From positions 1 through 64,000 of the forward strand of contig NZ_JAFMYW010000010.1 in NCBI RefSeq assembly GCF_017353175.1: 64,000 nucleotides of DNA. The letters are read 5' to 3'. This document shows, piece after piece, positions 18,400 through 27,876 of this stretch; the first letter of the stretch is position 1, and the number at the start of each line of letters is the position of its first letter. The position numbers and the translations under genes are program-made. A model generated the notes under the pieces. That model saw nothing but the letters and a program-made list of their open reading frames with translations. It was not told where the DNA came from and searched no databases. This DNA is from Fibrella forsythiae (GTDB taxonomy: Bacteria; Bacteroidota; Bacteroidia; Cytophagales; Spirosomataceae).

Positions 18400-19305
18400 T
18401 CACGACTCCCATTTTACATAGTCTCGCCAGTTATGCTGTTCCCTGAATCCCAGCACGTCGCGGATCTTTTTGTTCGAAAATAAGGCTTCGTGTTCCCCTA
18501 ATTCACGCGTAATCGGCACAGTCGGGAAGAACCGTTCTGCCAGTTCGCTGCTGGGGATAATAGCCCCGTTTTGATCGTTTCCTGCGTTGAATATCTGAAA
18601 GCCGAGGTTGTCTTTTTGTAGGCACAAGTCGACAATTTGCCCCAGATCACGGGCATCAATATAACAGAAAGCATTCCGGCGGCGCACTTCCGGGTTAGCG
18701 AAATAATGCGGAAACAGTTCGGCATATTCGTGTGGTTCTATCACGTTACCGATGCGAAGGGCATAGATATCGACTCCCGACCGTCGCTGAAAGCTGCGTG
18801 CCGTCTTCTCATTAACAACTTTCGACAGTCCATAGCTATCCATGGGGTCAACGTCATAATCTTCTTCCAGAGGCAACGAGGTAGGGTTTGTTTGGCCATC
18901 TGAAAAGCAGATACCATAGGTGGTCTCCGACGAGGCAATGATAATCTTTTTAATGCCGAGCTTGACGGCCGCTTCGATCACATTGTAGGTGCCAATGGTG
19001 TTGACCCGGAAGGTTTCATTATCCGGCTTTATCAGGATTCGGGGTACGGCAGCAAAATGGACCACCGCATCAAACTTCGGCACGCCAGTTCCTGCCTCCA
19101 GTTCATCTAACCCGGCATACGAACTCATGGCATTGAACATTTGGCCAGAATCCGTAATATCAGCTATCAGGTTATCGACTCCCGGGTGGTTCAGGGGCGC
19201 GAGGTCCACATTCAGCACCTTGTGCCCCTGATCGAGCAGGTAGGGAATCACGTGTTTTCCTGCCTTGCCGGATCCTCCTGTAAAGAATAGTCTCATTTTA
19301 GTCAT
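18400..19305 (-). CDS. NAD-dependent epimerase/dehydratase (extended SDR)
   Basis: A 301-aa Rossmann-fold protein. ATG 19305 (MTKMRLFFTGG) is chosen; ATG 19296 is also possible. The NAD-binding motif is TGGSGKAGKHV, the catalytic YxxxK pair is in SYGLSKVVNEK, and SSETTYGIC supplies the upstream serine/threonine. It probably modifies a nucleotide sugar or sugar acid (uronate dehydrogenase-like enzymes look similar); substrate unknown. It is convergent with the receiver-reductase fusion. Confidence 0.82.
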   Translation of the reverse strand: MTKMRLFFTGGSGKAGKHVIPYLLDQGHKVLNVDLAPLNHPGVDNLIADITDSGQMFNAMSSYAGLDELEAGTGVPKFDAVVHFAAVPRILIKPDNETFRVNTIGTYNVIEAAVKLGIKKIIIASSETTYGICFSDGQTNPTSLPLEEDYDVDPMDSYGLSKVVNEKTARSFQRRSGVDIYALRIGNVIEPHEYAELFPHYFANPEVRRRNAFCYIDARDLGQIVDLCLQKDNLGFQIFNAGNDQNGAIIPSSELAERFFPTVPITRELGEHEALFSNKKIRDVLGFREQHNWRDYVKWES

Positions 19306-19485
19306 GCACTCGTTGGTTTTGTAAGGACAACTCGTTCTCTGGTAAAGTGTTGGTCGACTGTTCAAACAGGTTTGTGCAAAAATAGATCAGCAACGTACCT
19401 GGATCATAGGCTGAGCAATGTGTAAACAGCCTATTGCTATACATGAGCAGGTACAAAATACACGTTTCCTTTTCGAATGAGTGGG

Positions 19486-19543
19486 ATTTCGCTTATAAGA
19501 AAAGCCCCGCTAACATCAGCGGGGCTTTTCTTATAAGCGAAAT
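19486..19543 (-). terminator. Strong hairpin terminator of the PpiD-like gene
   Basis: A perfect 26-bp stem (19486-19511 with 19518-19543) with a 6-nt loop and AAGAAAAGCCCCGCT next to the loop. It lies 10 nt past the stop of the minus-strand gene at 19554. It is unusually long for an intrinsic terminator. Confidence 0.8.
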
Positions 19544-19553
19544 GTGAAGCAGC

Positions 19554-21668
19554 TTAGTAGAACTTGGCGCGACGGTCCGTGATTTTGGCGGCGTCTTTGA
19601 TGGCTTCGTTCACATATACTGTTGTGCGCTGACCCTGATTCTGTTGGATCGAGGTTTTGTACATCGCGTAATCAGCTACGGCTGGCGCAGGTGCAATGCG
19701 GGTTGGTTCTACAATCAGAACGCCACCTTCACCAGCGAATGGCTTCGACCGTTTGCCTGCTTTCAAACCGAAGGCACGGCCCAGGGCCACAGGATCAACA
19801 CCAGCGGTGCGCATAAAACCGGTAGCGAGGTTGATGTCTTCAGCGGTTTCAACAATAGCACCGGCACCATATTTCTGAGCAATGGTTTCCAGCGTGCCAC
19901 TTGGGTTGCCCAGCTTTGCCAGAATTTGCTCGGCTTTCTTCTGGTTACGCACTTTAGCGGTCAGTTCAGCACGGTAATCATCGGCTTTCACTTCATCCTT
20001 TTCGGTGCTGCCCGTCAGAACAGCCACAACATACTGCTCGCCCACCTGGAATGGCTCTGATACGCTGTTTTTGTCAGTCTTGTCGTCGAATGCCCAACGA
20101 ACAATAGCACGAGCATCGGTCAATGCGTTGACGTTCGTAGCCGTTTCCGGAATACGATCTGCATTGGCAATCACCAGCGACTTGTCTTTTTTGGCGTTTT
20201 CATCAAACGCTTCCTTCGTTTTGCTATTGGCCGCAAACTGGCTGGCCTTCTGATACGCCTCGTTTGTCGTGGCTTCGCTTGGCGTGATAGTCTTGCCAAT
20301 ACCCGCTACACGGTACAGTTGGTTCGTTTTAGGCTCGGTGATCTTGATGATGTGATAACCGAAATCGGTTTCAACCACACGTGGAATCAGACCTGAACCA
20401 GCGAATCCGAAGATGGCTGACTCGAAGGGTTTCACCATCCGGCCATCATTTTTGAAGTAACCCAGATCACCACCCTGCTGGGCCGATCCGTCTTCGCTGT
20501 TGCTTTGCGCCAATGCCTCAAAGCTGGCACCGCCCTGAATCTGCTTCAGAAGGCTTTCGGCCCGGCGACGGGCGTCGGCTTTCGCTGAGTCGGTCTTAGC
20601 CGTTGCCCGGATCAGGATGTGGCTGGCCCGAATGGTAAAGCTGGTGTCTTTCTTGGTGCCGCCGTACTTGTAGATAAAATACGTGTTGCCTTCCCGGAAC
20701 GGGCCGTACACGCCACCTGGCGAGAACGTAGGAATGGCCGCGCGCAGTTGCTCGGGCATTTCACCCGCCGTCAGGTAAAGGGGTACAGGTACGTCGCTGT
20801 TCTGACGGGCAAAGGTCGAATCGTTTTTAGCACCACCCAGGCCACGTGCCAGCGTTTTGATTTCGTTGTATAACGAAGCGCTGTCTTCTTTTGATGGGTT
20901 CACGGCAAACGATACGTACTGGATCGAACGGGTGTCGGCGCCAGGGTATTCGTCTTTGTGCTTACTGAGGTAGTCGCTCAGTTCCGAGTCGGTCACTTTC
21001 ACCGTTGTATCGTTTACCGAGTAATACGGAACGAACAGGAATTTCACGTCGGCTTTTGTGTTCTGAGCCTGGTATTCCTTCTGCGCTTCGGCCGTAGTGG
21101 CGTAGTTCGAGAGACGCATCAGGTTGTCGAACTTCTCGCGAAGACGGTTAACGCTGATCTGCTGTTCAAACGAAGCCCACTGTGCCTGTTGAGCCGGTGG
21201 TACATTCCGCAGCCCTTTCAGGTACTGAACAACCTGATTCTTGTCGAACACACCAGTTGAAGGGTTGGTAAACGCCTGCCGTACTTCGGGGCTTACGTTG
21301 CTACCCTGTACCATGTCGACGAGTTCTTCGGGCGACACTGTCAGGCCGAGCTTATCGAATTCTTTCTGATAAGCCGTTTCAAAAATGAGTTGATTCCAGG
21401 CTTGTTCCCGAATCTGAGTCATTTCCTGTTCGCCTGGTGCGCGGCCCGTTTGCTGCTCATACTGAGCCCGGACCTGCTCTACTTTTGCCTGGAAGTCCTG
21501 ATTATCAATGGTTCTTCCATCGATCGTCCCGATTTCCTGGTTATTGTTGCCAAACAGCGTACTCTTGCCGCCTAGCAAATCGCTCCCCACAATGAACAGA
21601 ATCAAGCTAACGGCGATTACGCCTACTGCTAATCCGGAGCGTTCACGGATTTTGTTAATTAATGACAT
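19554..21668 (-). CDS. PpiD/SurA-like periplasmic peptidyl-prolyl isomerase
   Basis: A 704-aa membrane-anchored foldase. One transmembrane helix at ~13-32 (LAVGVIAVSLILFIVG) leaves the rest in the periplasm. A SurA-N-type helical chaperone region covers ~40-330. A parvulin PPIase domain lies at ~343-455 (IRASHILIRA, QGGDLGYFKNDGRMVKPFE, TDFGYHIIKI), followed by a second helical/PPIase-like region. It helps outer-membrane and secreted proteins fold. Length fits the Bacteroidota PpiD type. It is a single-gene unit closed by the hairpin at 19486-19543. Confidence 0.88.
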   Translation of the reverse strand: MSLINKIRERSGLAVGVIAVSLILFIVGSDLLGGKSTLFGNNNQEIGTIDGRTIDNQDFQAKVEQVRAQYEQQTGRAPGEQEMTQIREQAWNQLIFETAYQKEFDKLGLTVSPEELVDMVQGSNVSPEVRQAFTNPSTGVFDKNQVVQYLKGLRNVPPAQQAQWASFEQQISVNRLREKFDNLMRLSNYATTAEAQKEYQAQNTKADVKFLFVPYYSVNDTTVKVTDSELSDYLSKHKDEYPGADTRSIQYVSFAVNPSKEDSASLYNEIKTLARGLGGAKNDSTFARQNSDVPVPLYLTAGEMPEQLRAAIPTFSPGGVYGPFREGNTYFIYKYGGTKKDTSFTIRASHILIRATAKTDSAKADARRRAESLLKQIQGGASFEALAQSNSEDGSAQQGGDLGYFKNDGRMVKPFESAIFGFAGSGLIPRVVETDFGYHIIKITEPKTNQLYRVAGIGKTITPSEATTNEAYQKASQFAANSKTKEAFDENAKKDKSLVIANADRIPETATNVNALTDARAIVRWAFDDKTDKNSVSEPFQVGEQYVVAVLTGSTEKDEVKADDYRAELTAKVRNQKKAEQILAKLGNPSGTLETIAQKYGAGAIVETAEDINLATGFMRTAGVDPVALGRAFGLKAGKRSKPFAGEGGVLIVEPTRIAPAPAVADYAMYKTSIQQNQGQRTTVYVNEAIKDAAKITDRRAKFY

Positions 21669-21833
21669 CTCGGTTTATACACGAATTTAGCCCGCAAAAT
21701 AACAATCTTTCCTGCAGGGATACAAGAATAGGGCCAAAATGGGGCGCTTCTTTAATGAACAAAGTGTCAGATAAATAGTAGGTAGGGGTGCGGGTTCGTA
21801 ATGCCTTGTAAACTAGGTAACTTACGCAGTAAA

Positions 21834-22553
21834 TTAGTTTGCGTTTTCGTTGAAACCGTCCATTCTCAGTACGGTAAACCGGGCAAATAGTTCTTCAGAG
21901 TACCATTTTCGCTGCCTTGTTTTCTTAACAATTTCCCGATGGCCGCTTTGACGGTAAGCGAATTGATCAACCAGTGCGGCGTTTTGCCACACGCTGATGG
22001 TGCATTGTTGCACTAGTGGTTTCTCGCCGGCACCAAGGGCCATCAGTAGGTTATCGCCCTGTTCATCAATGCGTTTCCGGGCCTCAGGTACGTTCCGCCA
22101 AAAGTCGAGCAGGGCACCGGTTCGAATGCTGGCCCGCGTCAGCACAGCAATGGGGCGGTCAGCGGTGGCGGCATCGGTAGGTACGTTGCTGCCAGGTACG
22201 TTGGTCGTAACCGGAAACGGATCAACACCGTCCCACAAGCCATGCGACTTGATCGGTTGCAGGTAAAGTGTACTGGTCGGACTAGTGGCTGTATAGCCTG
22301 CTGTTGGCAGGAACGACTGCCATTGTTCGGAGGCAAAAAAAGCCGTTGCCTGTGCTTCTGTTGCCCAAACGCCCAGAAAAACGTACCGCGAAAAGTCGGG
22401 CCAGAGACCAAAGTTTTTTCCGGTTCCCATCATTTTCTGGAACCCAAGACCCGGTACATCGAAAGGTTTCATGAGCCAGCGACCCATGTTGGCAAAAGCG
22501 CGATAGCGCTGGCCCGGAGCAAAATTCAGAACAGTTACGGTAACAAGCGACAT
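21834..22553 (-). CDS. Spheroidene monooxygenase (CrtA)-like protein
   Basis: A 239-aa protein resembling the CrtA group: LNFAPGQRYRAFANMGRWLM, a GLGFQKMMGTGKNFGLWPD stretch, IAVLTRASIRTGALLDFW, and GHREIVKKTRQRKWYSEELFARF near the end. In purple bacteria CrtA oxidises spheroidene. Homologs in Bacteroidota are widespread and their reaction is not established. No carotenoid genes are nearby, so a carotenoid role is not supported by context. Confidence 0.7.
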   Translation of the reverse strand: MSLVTVTVLNFAPGQRYRAFANMGRWLMKPFDVPGLGFQKMMGTGKNFGLWPDFSRYVFLGVWATEAQATAFFASEQWQSFLPTAGYTATSPTSTLYLQPIKSHGLWDGVDPFPVTTNVPGSNVPTDAATADRPIAVLTRASIRTGALLDFWRNVPEARKRIDEQGDNLLMALGAGEKPLVQQCTISVWQNAALVDQFAYRQSGHREIVKKTRQRKWYSEELFARFTVLRMDGFNENAN

Positions 22554-22678
22554 GAGGGCGGGTAGGATTAACGCTATCTGTTAAACGATAAACAGGCTCG
22601 GGCGGTTTGCCGTGCTTTCAAGGATGGGCTACCTTTGGCTATCGCGTAGTTGTTTTCTGTCAATTACGGCTTCCCACT

Positions 22679-25000
22679 ATGAACCTACTTCGCTCTGCTT
22701 TTTTATTCTTTCTGACGATCACCGTGGCGTTGGCACAAACGCCTCTGCGTACGCTGACGTGGCAATTTCCGCTCCCCCGGCCCCACACGGGCGTGTTGCT
22801 GGGTAATGGTACACAAGGAATCATGGTATGGGGAGGAGGCCGAACGCTCCACTTCACCATCAGCCGCACAGGGTTCTGGGATCATCGGGGAGGCGTAGAG
22901 TTCAACACCAAAATCACCTACGCTGATCTAAAAACAAAGCTACAGGCAGGCGATAAAGCAGGCATCGAGGCGGCTTTTGCGGCCCCGAAACTGGATAAGC
23001 CGTCGCTGGGCCATCCGCAGCAGTTGGGGGGGGGGCGACTGGATGTAACCCTACCCGAAGGCTGGGTCATTCAATATGGAAACCTGTTTACCGACCGGGG
23101 TCTGCTGCAGATCATCGTGCGCGACCCACAACTGGTGAGCCACGTACTGAATGTTCGGCAGGCGGCGAGTCTGGAAATAACTGAGCTGGAGATACCCAAA
23201 GACCTGCGCGGCAAGCTGAACTACAAACTCATTCCGCACTACACATTTGTGGCTGAAGCGCTGCGGGCGGCCAGCATCGAAGAGCCACAATGGGTGCTGA
23301 AAGACAACAACGGAAAAGGCGCTTTTATCCAGCCGCTGCCCGAAGACGATCCACTGCTGGTTGGCTACGACCTGGTTAATGATCAGCACCTCTATATTCA
23401 GACGAGCAACCTGTATTATAACCGCAAAACACGTCGCTTCGATTACCCCGCCATGCAGGCGCTGCTCGATCGGGGGCCGTCGGCCGTGGCCAGCGCCGAC
23501 ACATTCTGGCAGAGCTACTACAAAGTGGTACCCCGCATCGCCCTGCCTGATCCGCTATTGCAGGAAATCATTGACTACGGACTGTATAAACAAGCATGTG
23601 CCACCTCGCCGAATGGGCTGGCCTGTACGTTGCAGGGGCCATTTATGGAAGATTATCAGCTACCCCCCTGGAGTAACGATTACCACTTCAACATCAACGT
23701 GCAGATGATCTACACGCCAGCGCTGGCCACAAACCGACTGGCTAATTTTCGTCCGTTATGGAAAATGATCGGTGGCTGGATGCCGCAATTACAAAAGAAT
23801 GGCGAAGCCTTCTTTGGTCGGAAAGGTGCCCTCATGCTGCCGCACGCTGTAGATGACCGGTGCCACGTGGTAGGTACCTTCTGGACCGGCACCGTTGATC
23901 ACGCCTGCACAGCCTGGATGGCGATGATGGCCTGGCAGAACTACCGCTATGGCCTCGATCAACCGGATGCACCGCAGCTATTAAGTCAGACCGCCTGGCC
24001 CTTGCTGAACGGTGCGTTTGAGGGCTATTTCGCTATGCTTGACGAAGTGTCGACGGGCGACGGGGGCAAAAAATATAGCCTGCCTGTTTCGGTAAGCCCC
24101 GAGTACCGGGGATCGGACATGAACGCCTGGGGGCGCGACGCTTCGTTTCAACTGGCCGCCCTGCACCGAATCTGCCGGATTTTGCCGCAGGCTGCTGCGG
24201 CGCTTGGAAAACCCGTTGATCCGCGCTGGGCCGACGTAGCGAAGCGCTTACCCGCTTACACGACCGTTAAGGGAAAGTTCGTGGAGGAGTGGAACATGAG
24301 CAATGAACGTATTGCGCTCTGGGAAGGCATGGACCTGATCGAGAGTCACCGGCATCACTCGCATTTGGGTGGTGTGTACCCGTTTGCCACGCTCGACCTG
24401 AACGACCCCACCCAACGGAAACTAATTGATCATAGCTTGCAGGCCTGGCGGTTTAAAGGCGCAGGAGGCTGGGCTGGCTGGTCGGTTCCGTGGGCATCAA
24501 CAATCCTGAGCCGGATGGGCCAGACCGACGCGGCCGTTAAGTGGCTGCACTACTGGAAAGAGAATTACACCAACGAAGGCCGGGGTACATTGAGCAATGC
24601 CAACACGAATGGAACAAGCTTGCTGGGAGCGCCGGATTGGGAAACGGAAAAGCAGAACCGCGAGGTGATGCAGCTTGATGCGGGCTTTGGGGCTTTGAAT
24701 GCAATACTGGAATTACTGGTGCAAAGCCGCGATGATGCCATTTATGTACTCCCCAACCGACCACGTACCTGGCAGAATCTGAACTTCGACGACATCCGGG
24801 CCGATGGCGCTTTTCTGATTGGCGCTACTGTAAAAGAGGGTGCGGTGACGGAGGTGCGGGTAAAGAGCCTGGCTGGTGGAAAACTCTCGCTTATTCACCC
24901 CTTCGGCAAGAAAGTCAGCGTGAACGGGCAACCCCTCGAATCTGAGCAACTGGTCCGCGATTGCAAACCCGGTGAAGTACTTATACTGAAATCATTGTAG
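22679..25000 (+). CDS. Secreted GH95-like glycoside hydrolase
   Basis: A 773-aa protein. ATG 22679 gives a clean signal peptide (MNLLRSAFLFFLTITVALAQ). The early motif LLGNGTQGIMVWGGG and the C-terminal pattern VMQLDAGFGALNAILELLVQS, IYVLPNRP and WQNLNFDDIRADGAF match the GH95 alpha-L-fucosidase family, including an aspartate in the (alpha/alpha)6 barrel (QLDAGFG). The middle has HHSHLGGVYPF, also family-like. Length is typical of GH95. It is probably periplasmic or on the surface; sugar specificity is uncertain because family members also act on galactosides. It is not in an obvious polysaccharide utilisation locus. Confidence 0.75.
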   Translation: MNLLRSAFLFFLTITVALAQTPLRTLTWQFPLPRPHTGVLLGNGTQGIMVWGGGRTLHFTISRTGFWDHRGGVEFNTKITYADLKTKLQAGDKAGIEAAFAAPKLDKPSLGHPQQLGGGRLDVTLPEGWVIQYGNLFTDRGLLQIIVRDPQLVSHVLNVRQAASLEITELEIPKDLRGKLNYKLIPHYTFVAEALRAASIEEPQWVLKDNNGKGAFIQPLPEDDPLLVGYDLVNDQHLYIQTSNLYYNRKTRRFDYPAMQALLDRGPSAVASADTFWQSYYKVVPRIALPDPLLQEIIDYGLYKQACATSPNGLACTLQGPFMEDYQLPPWSNDYHFNINVQMIYTPALATNRLANFRPLWKMIGGWMPQLQKNGEAFFGRKGALMLPHAVDDRCHVVGTFWTGTVDHACTAWMAMMAWQNYRYGLDQPDAPQLLSQTAWPLLNGAFEGYFAMLDEVSTGDGGKKYSLPVSVSPEYRGSDMNAWGRDASFQLAALHRICRILPQAAAALGKPVDPRWADVAKRLPAYTTVKGKFVEEWNMSNERIALWEGMDLIESHRHHSHLGGVYPFATLDLNDPTQRKLIDHSLQAWRFKGAGGWAGWSVPWASTILSRMGQTDAAVKWLHYWKENYTNEGRGTLSNANTNGTSLLGAPDWETEKQNREVMQLDAGFGALNAILELLVQSRDDAIYVLPNRPRTWQNLNFDDIRADGAFLIGATVKEGAVTEVRVKSLAGGKLSLIHPFGKKVSVNGQPLESEQLVRDCKPGEVLILKSL

Positions 25001-25031
25001 GTGATTTTCCACGGAAGTGAGAAAAACAGGG

Positions 25032-25127
25032 GTCAGTTAACAGGTATCAATTAGCGCTGAACCCAGCTACTATCACCATGTCGGTGCAGTAGCTGGGTTC
25101 AGCGCTAATTGATACCTGTTAACTGAC
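25032..25127. repeat. Perfect 40-bp inverted repeat between convergent genes
   Basis: Arms 25032-25071 and 25088-25127 are identical reverse complements over all 40 bases, with a 16-nt loop. The right arm ends at the base directly before the stop codon of the minus-strand lipoprotein gene (25128). The left arm begins 31 nt after the stop of the GH95-like gene. No U-run is present. Confidence 0.85.
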
Positions 25128-25676
25128 TTAGTCGTCTTTTCCGTCCGGATCAACTTTATCTTCGGCTTTATCGAACGCTCGGCCAATCGATTTGCCGGCT
25201 TGTTTGAAACCACCTTTGATGTCTTTCCAGGCAGCGGCCGTAGCGTTTTGCGCCTTGTCCATATCATCGCCGAGTTCTTTGCGTTCCTGCTCTAATTCAG
25301 CGAGTTGCTCTTTCGATTCGGCTTTTGCTTTGGCACCCTGGCGCTTAATGTCGGCCTTCATGTTGTCGATCTTGGCGTCGAGCTTGTCGCGTTGTACCCG
25401 CATATCGGCAACCATCTCGTCGCGTTCCCGGCGAAAATCGGCAGCAGCCTCATCTCCAGCCGCTTCGGCTTTATCACCAGCTTTATCCAGCCCTTCGCGA
25501 GCGTCTGCAGCAGCGTCTTTCGAGTCGGCTTCAATGGCATCGCCGGTGCGCTCCATGGCATCTTCCGTACGTGATTCTTTTTTGCCGTCAGAACCGCATG
25601 CCTGAAGCAATGTCATAGAAGTGGCCAGCAGGCCAATGCCGAAAAGAGAGGCGAAGGATCTTGTGTACTTTTTCAT
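25128..25676 (-). CDS. Coiled-coil lipoprotein of unknown function
   Basis: A 182-aa protein with a lipoprotein signal peptide (lipobox LLQAC, Cys27). The mature part is very rich in A, D, E and K and predicts long helices (EAAGDEAAADFRRERDEM, ELEQERKELGDDMDKAQ), similar in composition to apolipoprotein or LEA-like helical repeats. No catalytic motif. It is probably anchored to a membrane on the periplasmic side; role unknown. Confidence 0.75.
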   Translation of the reverse strand: MKKYTRSFASLFGIGLLATSMTLLQACGSDGKKESRTEDAMERTGDAIEADSKDAAADAREGLDKAGDKAEAAGDEAAADFRRERDEMVADMRVQRDKLDAKIDNMKADIKRQGAKAKAESKEQLAELEQERKELGDDMDKAQNATAAAWKDIKGGFKQAGKSIGRAFDKAEDKVDPDGKDD

Positions 25677-25741
25677 CGCGTTGTGTGCGTGTTTGGTTTA
25701 ACACCAAATTAATTTGCCAAGACCGTGCCAGAGGGGAAAGA

Positions 25742-25826
25742 GTCGATAGTCAAATAGTCAATAGTGGCGCTGCTTATCGCAGTCTCCAGATGAAGCAGCG
25801 CCACTATTGACTATTTGACTATCGAC
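25742..25826. repeat. Perfect 33-bp inverted repeat abutting a stop codon
   Basis: Arms 25742-25774 and 25794-25826 pair perfectly around a 19-nt loop. The arm starts GTCGATAGTC and ends GGCGCTGCT at the loop. Its right end touches the stop codon of the thioredoxin-like gene (25827). It lies between two minus-strand genes, within the likely promoter region of the lipoprotein gene. Confidence 0.85.
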
Positions 25827-26435
25827 TTACTTCATCTTGATCGCGCAGCCGATGGCTTTGGTAAGGGGCGTAACAACAGGTTTGCCTGCCAGCAGGCTTG
25901 TTACGGCTTCATCGACGTAAGCACGTTGTACATGGCTGGCATCCTGCGGACTATCATCAATACTGCCAATGTATTCAACGGTGAACCGTTCCCCGCTGTG
26001 TTTCAACACATAGACCTGCGGGGTCCGTATCGCGCCAAATGCTTTGGCTACTGCCTGACTGGCATCGAGCAGGTAGGGAAACGTATAATTTTTGGTGCGG
26101 GCACGTACCTGCATCCGGTCGAAACTATCTTCTTCATACAGTGAAGCATCGCTCGATAGTATGGCAACTACAGGAAACCCCTGCGGCCCGAACTTGCTAT
26201 CGAGGGCCATAATACGGTCTTCGTAGGCTTTTGAAAACGGGCAGTGGTTGCTGGTAAAGACTACGATAACGCCCTTCTGATTCTTGTAGTCAGTTAGCGA
26301 AATGGTACGATTATCTACGTTTGTCAGCGCAAAGGAAGCCGCTACATCGCCCAGCGTGTAGCCCGATGCAGGCCGTTGTGCCAGAGCCGGTACCAGGGAA
26401 ACTCCCAGCAGAAAGGCCAGCAAAAATGATTTCAT
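25827..26435 (-). CDS. Secreted thioredoxin-fold (redoxin) protein
   Basis: A 202-aa AhpC/TSA-redoxin-type protein. ATG 26435 (MKSFLLAFLLG) gives a signal peptide ending ALAQ. The active-site loop is FTSNHCPFSKAYE, with only the first cysteine (CPFS rather than CxxC). A lone C-terminal cysteine (AIGCAIK) could act as resolving residue. RTPQVYVLK supplies the cis-proline. It is probably periplasmic and may act as a thiol peroxidase-like or disulfide protein. The long inverted repeat follows its stop directly. Confidence 0.78.
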   Translation of the reverse strand: MKSFLLAFLLGVSLVPALAQRPASGYTLGDVAASFALTNVDNRTISLTDYKNQKGVIVVFTSNHCPFSKAYEDRIMALDSKFGPQGFPVVAILSSDASLYEEDSFDRMQVRARTKNYTFPYLLDASQAVAKAFGAIRTPQVYVLKHSGERFTVEYIGSIDDSPQDASHVQRAYVDEAVTSLLAGKPVVTPLTKAIGCAIKMK

Positions 26436-26781
26436 GGTGTTATTGTTCACAACGGTTAGACAGCTAATAATGGCAAAGTATTAATGAAAGCGGTTCGTGC
26501 CCAACGTTTAGCGATTTATCGCCGCAATCTTGCTAGTACAACGCCCATCGCCTGCTTAAATCGGGGCAAAGTTTGATCTTCAATAACTTGTTTTCGACGT
26601 GCTTTATGAGGATGAATTAACCAATTGAGGATAACAACTGTAGGTACAGTTCAACTTTGACCAGCTCTGATTGTCAGTGTGTTATAATGTGGCAGTGTAT
26701 CTGATACTGCTTTTTCTGCATGTAAGAAAGAAAACAGGACAGAAACAACGGATGCCAGGCTGGAGCTGGGTACGTTACTGC
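26436..26781. other. Intergenic stretch without a recognised gene
   Basis: This 346-nt stretch lies between the starts of the thioredoxin-like gene and the end of the M28 peptidase gene. I see no open frame with protein character, no long hairpin and no RNA gene. It presumably holds the promoter of the thioredoxin-like gene. Confidence 0.5.
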
Positions 26782-27873
26782 TCATTGATTAGCCAGGAGC
26801 CACGCCGTTTGCAAAACCAGCGTGGCTCGTTTCTGTAATACCTCGTAGTTAATCTTGTCGGCGGTATCTGAAGGGCGGTGGTAATCAGGATGGGTACCAT
26901 CCATAAAGAATATGACCGGAATACCTTCTTTACCGAAATTGTAGTGATCAGACCGGTAGTAGTATTGATTAGGGTCGTATTCGGTATCGTAATCCCGATT
27001 CAATACCATGTTTACTGACTGAGTATTGGCCTGATCAACAACCTGACGCAGGGTTTTATCACGTGGACCGGCGATAAGGTAACAGTAGTCCGGCTTTTTC
27101 CGGTGTTCTGCATCTACCCGCCCCACCATATCGATGTTGAGGTCGCAGGCGATCTGCGATAAGGAAAATGGGAAGTTCCAGACGAAATATTGAGAGCCAA
27201 TTAATCCGCCTTCTTCGCCAGAAAACAAGGCAAAAAGAATGCTCCGCCTGGGTCTGATTCCTAGTCGTGCCAGACTATCGAATGTGGCGGCAATACTCAA
27301 GACGGATGCAGTACCTGAAGCGTTGTCGTCGGCCCCAGGATAAAGGACACCTCTTTTGCGGCCCAAATGATCGTAATGGGCTGATACAATGACAAACTCC
27401 TTTTTTAAATCGGTACCAATTAGCAATCCAGCTACATTTTGGCCGTAGCTTACCTGAAGGCTGTCCTGCCTGTTTTTCGGAATTTGAACTAGCTCAAATC
27501 GGTTAACTACCATGTCTGCCGACTGGCCGGTTCGCTTGCCATATGGAGCGCTCATGGCGCCATAAGGAGTAATGGCTGTGCTTATAAATGGATACGTTTG
27601 GCGATACGAAAAGCGGGCAGAATCGAGCCTGAAGATGGGCGTTAGTCTGCTTTTTGTAAAAACACGGGAGCAGTACAGAGCAGCATCGCGCTGCCCTTGT
27701 TGGCCCGTTTCTCGTCCCTGTAGACTGTCTGAGGCTAACGCATACACGTGTTTCTTAAGCAGACCAACGGATACCCTTACCTGCGATAGGTCTGTCTGCG
27801 CCAGGCAGCAATTACCAAGGAAGATTAACCCACTAATTAAATACCCCCGCTTTACTGATAATGTACTGGGCAT
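26782..27873 (-). CDS. Secreted M28-family zinc metallopeptidase
   Basis: A 363-aa aminopeptidase-type enzyme. An N-terminal hydrophobic stretch ending CCLAQ acts as signal peptide; a lipoprotein cannot be excluded. The di-zinc ligands of M28 are all visible: H in SAHYDHLG, D in GADDNASG, E-E in FSGEEGGLIGS, D in NIDMVGR and H in DYHRPSDT. It removes N-terminal residues from peptides in the periplasm or outside. The gene is 3 nt downstream of the lipoprotein gene, so the two form an operon. Confidence 0.9.
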   Translation of the reverse strand: MPSTLSVKRGYLISGLIFLGNCCLAQTDLSQVRVSVGLLKKHVYALASDSLQGRETGQQGQRDAALYCSRVFTKSRLTPIFRLDSARFSYRQTYPFISTAITPYGAMSAPYGKRTGQSADMVVNRFELVQIPKNRQDSLQVSYGQNVAGLLIGTDLKKEFVIVSAHYDHLGRKRGVLYPGADDNASGTASVLSIAATFDSLARLGIRPRRSILFALFSGEEGGLIGSQYFVWNFPFSLSQIACDLNIDMVGRVDAEHRKKPDYCYLIAGPRDKTLRQVVDQANTQSVNMVLNRDYDTEYDPNQYYYRSDHYNFGKEGIPVIFFMDGTHPDYHRPSDTADKINYEVLQKRATLVLQTAWLLANQ

Positions 27874-27876
27874 CGA

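Noticed and set aside
25032-25826. The two long inverted repeats as ends of a transposon flanking the lipoprotein gene
   Set aside because: Each repeat is a complete hairpin with its own sequence, the two are not similar to each other, and there is no transposase or target duplication.
26660-26700. TTGACC ... TATAAT resembling an E. coli-type sigma-70 promoter
   Set aside because: The spacing is about 20 nt and Bacteroidota use a different -33/-7 pattern; AT-rich chance match.
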